Source: RGIG8700 sp045535635 (GTDB lineage Bacteria > Bacillota > Clostridia > RGIG6154). From it: a stretch of DNA of 14,758 nucleotides. Below, one piece after another: positions 12,745 through 14,758 of the stretch. The translations under genes were made by a program, and so were the position numbers. The notes beneath the pieces are model-generated. The model was not told where the DNA came from. It worked only from the letters and a program-made list of their open reading frames with translations, and ran no database searches. The stretch is from contig JAZSLZ010000067.1 in NCBI GenBank assembly GCA_045535635.1, positions 1 to 14,758 of the forward strand. Reading direction: 5' to 3'. Numbering within the stretch: position 1 is the stretch's first letter; every line of letters begins with the position of its first letter.

Positions 12745-14487
12745 TTATTTGTTCAGCCAGTTGCGAATAACCATAGTCATTTCTGCTCTTGTAACATTTC
12801 CGGAAGGATTAAAACTTCCGTCAGCGTTACCTTTGAAAATGCCACATGCAACAGCCCAACTCACTGCATCTTTGTTTTCGATTGAAATACTTGATGAATC
12901 AATGAATTTTTCAATATCGGCTCTTTTTGACATATCAAGCTTTAAAAACTCTCCACAATTATACATTGCCTGGGCAAGTGCCTCACGGCTAATTGCGTTA
13001 TTGGGTTTGAAAGTATTATCTTTGTATGAGGGGAGTATGTTAACCTTATCTGCCCATTGTGCAGATTCAAGCCACCACTCTGAACCGTTTGAATCAACAA
13101 ATCCATTGTTTAATTGTGTTGTTGGATTTCCTGCAAGTCTGTATAGAAGTGTCGCTGCCATTGCTCTGTTTATATTGGTATTTGGTGCAAATTCATTGCT
13201 CGAAACACCTTTCATTAAGCCATTCAAGTATGAATAATAAACGCTGCCTGAAAACCAAGTACCTTTGTTAACATCAGAAAAAATTTGATAATCCTTTGCT
13301 ATTTCGTCAGTATTTTCGGCATAAATAAAATCTATTTGTGAGTTAACACCATTTTTACTGTCTGTTGCAACTATTCTCTCAAGATAATGGCTGATGGGCG
13401 TACCATCCATTCTGCATGGTCTGCTCATAAGCGTAACCTGATTTGCAATGTCACACCCCTTTACGAAGTAATTTCCTGCCGTACCCCTTGCACCTTCACC
13501 TGCCATAAGAATTTTATAGCCGGTATTCTCTAAAATAATTTTATCATCCTCTGCAGTTCTTTTGGAATAAGGAAATGCAACGGTTTCCGGAGTCTTGCCT
13601 GTCCATCCTTTGATACACTTTACAGCCAAGTCATAGTCTTTTTTTACAACGGTCGCAAAATCCTCAGTTGATTCGTTCTCCATCATACTCATACCAATTC
13701 GTTTATCTTTATTATAAACATGCAGACCGTATGTGTGCGAACAGAGGTTGATTTCACCGCTTTTTGACATTTCAATAAGTTCTTCCCATGTACAATAAGG
13801 AGCAGCTTTGCCATCTCTTGTTTCTCCTGAATCAAGTGCATCCCAAGTGGCATCAATCTGTGCACCGATTATATTGAAATCTGCTTTCATATTATATTTT
13901 TTAAGTAAAGGCCATGCGTTCTTATATACACCCCATGAGCCATCATCAATTGATATAATAACTGCTTTTGGGGGAATAGTTTTTTTACCCTCCAGGTGTC
14001 GCAACAAATCATCAGAAGTTATAGTAATATATCCATTGTCTTTAAGCCACATCAAATCTTCTTCAAATGCATCAGGAGATATAGAATATTCCTCGAATTC
14101 AACACCGTTTTTTATGTCTTCATTAGAAACAAAATTGTGATACATAATTACGCTTAAAGCAGAAACCTCTTCTGGTGAAACAGTGGCTTGAATAGGTTCG
14201 GATTGCGGATTTGTTAGATTACTCTTCTCAATTTTATAATAATACGCATTAGGATATGTTACCGTATCATCACGGTAAGAACTATTGTCAGAAACGCCTA
14301 TGCATTCGTAATCCCCATCTTGTTTGTCGCTTCTGAAGATTTTATACTCGCAACCTTCGTCATTGTTCCAAACAAGCACTACATTATTAGGATCTTGCCA
14401 TATCGCTTTTTTTTCTGCATTAGCATATACTCCACACGAATAACTTAATATTATAAATACGAACAACAATGATATAAATTTTTTCAA
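12745..14487 (-). CDS. Secreted polysaccharide deacetylase (CE4) with FN3-like and three SLH domains
   Basis: The protein has 580 residues from a TTG start chosen because GGAGGCG (14494-14500) lies 7 nt upstream. An ATG 12 nt further up would overlap that site. It has a signal peptide (1-24, cleavage after A-N-A), a fibronectin-III-like domain (about 30-103), and a CE4 deacetylase domain (about 110-375). Motifs are visible: MYHNF (115-119), ISIDDGSWG (178-186, Asp181 and Asp182), SHTYGLH (250-256, two metal-binding His) and AFPYSKR (304-310). Three S-layer homology repeats (about 402-453, 463-515 and 528-580) should anchor it to the cell wall. It probably removes acetyl groups from peptidoglycan or a surface glycan. 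The promoter is clear; the substrate is unknown. Confidence 0.92.
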   Translation of the reverse strand: MKKFISLLFVFIILSYSCGVYANAEKKAIWQDPNNVVLVWNNDEGCEYKIFRSDKQDGDYECIGVSDNSSYRDDTVTYPNAYYYKIEKSNLTNPQSEPIQATVSPEEVSALSVIMYHNFVSNEDIKNGVEFEEYSISPDAFEEDLMWLKDNGYITITSDDLLRHLEGKKTIPPKAVIISIDDGSWGVYKNAWPLLKKYNMKADFNIIGAQIDATWDALDSGETRDGKAAPYCTWEELIEMSKSGEINLCSHTYGLHVYNKDKRIGMSMMENESTEDFATVVKKDYDLAVKCIKGWTGKTPETVAFPYSKRTAEDDKIILENTGYKILMAGEGARGTAGNYFVKGCDIANQVTLMSRPCRMDGTPISHYLERIVATDSKNGVNSQIDFIYAENTDEIAKDYQIFSDVNKGTWFSGSVYYSYLNGLMKGVSSNEFAPNTNINRAMAATLLYRLAGNPTTQLNNGFVDSNGSEWWLESAQWADKVNILPSYKDNTFKPNNAISREALAQAMYNCGEFLKLDMSKRADIEKFIDSSSISIENKDAVSWAVACGIFKGNADGSFNPSGNVTRAEMTMVIRNWLNK

Positions 14488-14518
14488 ACAATCCGCCTCC
14501 ATATAATTATTACATATA

Positions 14519-14547
14519 ATTATATAATATATTTTTCTGTTTTTCAA
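14519..14547 (-). promoter_or_regulatory. Predicted promoter of the deacetylase-SLH gene
   Basis: On the minus strand TTGAAA (14542-14547) and TATAAT (14519-14524) are 17 bp apart. The leader would be short, about 25 nt. Confidence 0.7.
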
Positions 14548-14589
14548 CAAGAAACATAAAATAAAATGAACGATTATTCAGGCGAGAAG

Positions 14590-14617
14590 AGAGGGATTGG
14601 GGATGGTTCTGTGTTTC
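14590..14617 (+). repeat. Probable fragment of a dispersed palindromic repeat
   Basis: The text GGGGATGGTTCTGTGTTTC (14599-14617) resembles one arm of GGGGACGGTTCTGTGTTTC-type repeats that I recall from many Clostridia genomes. The complementary arm is missing, as if cut by the IS that follows. Repeat identity needs a genome comparison. Confidence 0.4.
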
Positions 14618-14651
14618 AAAAAAGACTGCACCCTAAAGGGTGAAGTGATAT

Positions 14652-14691
14652 AATGATGGTAGACACAAAAAAGTGTCTGCCATCATTTTTT
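14652..14691 (+). terminator. Terminator-like hairpin upstream of the transposase gene
   Basis: ATGATGGTAGACAC pairs with GTGTCTGCCATCAT (one G-U pair, AAAAAA loop), with one more A-T pair below and a T-run after it. It lies between the IS tip and the transposase ribosome binding site, and so could block transcripts entering from outside. Confidence 0.75.
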
Positions 14692-14723
14692 ATGTTATAC
14701 TAAAGAAAAGGAGTTGAAGAAAT

Positions 14724-14758
14724 ATGGGAAGACCAAAAGGTGGAACTAATACAAATCA
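14724..14758 (+). CDS. IS3-family transposase OrfA, N-terminal fragment
   Basis: Only the first 11 codons are visible (MGRPKGGTNTN), then the window ends. This opening is common in IS3/IS150-type OrfA proteins. AAAGGAG (14706-14712) is the ribosome binding site, about 11 nt before the ATG. The catalytic parts are outside the window, so integrity cannot be judged. Confidence 0.6.
   Translation, partial: MGRPKGGTNTN

Larger units (their letters stand above)
14623..14758 (+). mobile_element. Left end of a second IS3-type insertion sequence (partial)
   Basis: A terminal-type sequence GACTGCACCCTAAAGGGTG (14624-14642), with its own CACCCT/AGGGTG inverted repeat, is followed by a TATAAT box (14649-14654), a terminator-like hairpin and the start of a transposase gene. 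The GACTGCACCC text resembles IS150-group ends. The exact tip is uncertain by several bases. It is a different element from the one at the left end and reads out of the window. Confidence 0.65.

Noticed and set aside
1..14758. CRISPR array, toxin-antitoxin pair, restriction-modification or phage defence system
   Set aside because: There is no array of regularly spaced repeats and no gene of these families; all sizeable coding regions have ordinary assignments except one membrane protein.

Overview
The window is a low-GC Clostridia-type chromosome segment. It has AT-rich intergenic DNA, canonical SigA-like promoters, strong AGGAGG ribosome binding sites, GTG and TTG starts, and typical Firmicutes genes (IreB, DnaD and DnaI-like loader, RNase Y, RibU with an FMN riboswitch, YkvI, 6S RNA). 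The genus cannot be told from the sequence. Both ends stop inside the 5' part of different IS3-type transposase genes that point outward, so the window may be a whole assembly contig broken at multicopy insertion sequences.

Left part (about 1-4222, minus strand). An IS end and an AT-rich palindromic repeat precede ribU under an FMN riboswitch with a terminator platform. Next come ireB, a small four-helix membrane protein (TIGR04086 type), yajC, a DnaC/DnaI-like helicase loader and a DnaD-domain protein. The last two overlap by 8 bp and form a replication-restart pair. They are divergent from rny (RNase Y, plus strand), whose best start appears to be an ATA codon placed correctly behind a perfect Shine-Dalgarno sequence.

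Middle part (about 5935-10330). A strong promoter drives a transcript that begins with a 5' fragment of tRNA-Leu, runs through a GC-rich strongly self-complementary insert of about 138 nt, and then enters a complete tRNA-Leu(TAG). An SLC13-type carrier gene follows after a terminator. argH and argG lie on the minus strand, with argG upstream. The argG promoter region carries three ArgR-box-like sites and is shared with a divergent ykvI-type transporter gene, which suggests arginine control of both.

Right part (about 11225-14758). An unrecognised multi-spanning membrane protein and a DUF1292 protein (yrzB type) are followed by a 6S RNA gene whose promoter overlaps the end of the DUF1292 gene. 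A secreted FN3-like, CE4 polysaccharide deacetylase protein with three C-terminal SLH repeats faces the other way. A degenerate repeat and the second IS end close the window.

No large new multi-gene system (defence, secretion or biosynthetic cluster) is visible. The points most worth a second look are the tRNA-Leu fragment with its structured insert, the apparent ATA start of rny, the hairpin that seems to be both the yajC terminator and the cover of the next gene's ribosome binding site, and the ArgR-box cluster shared with ykvI.
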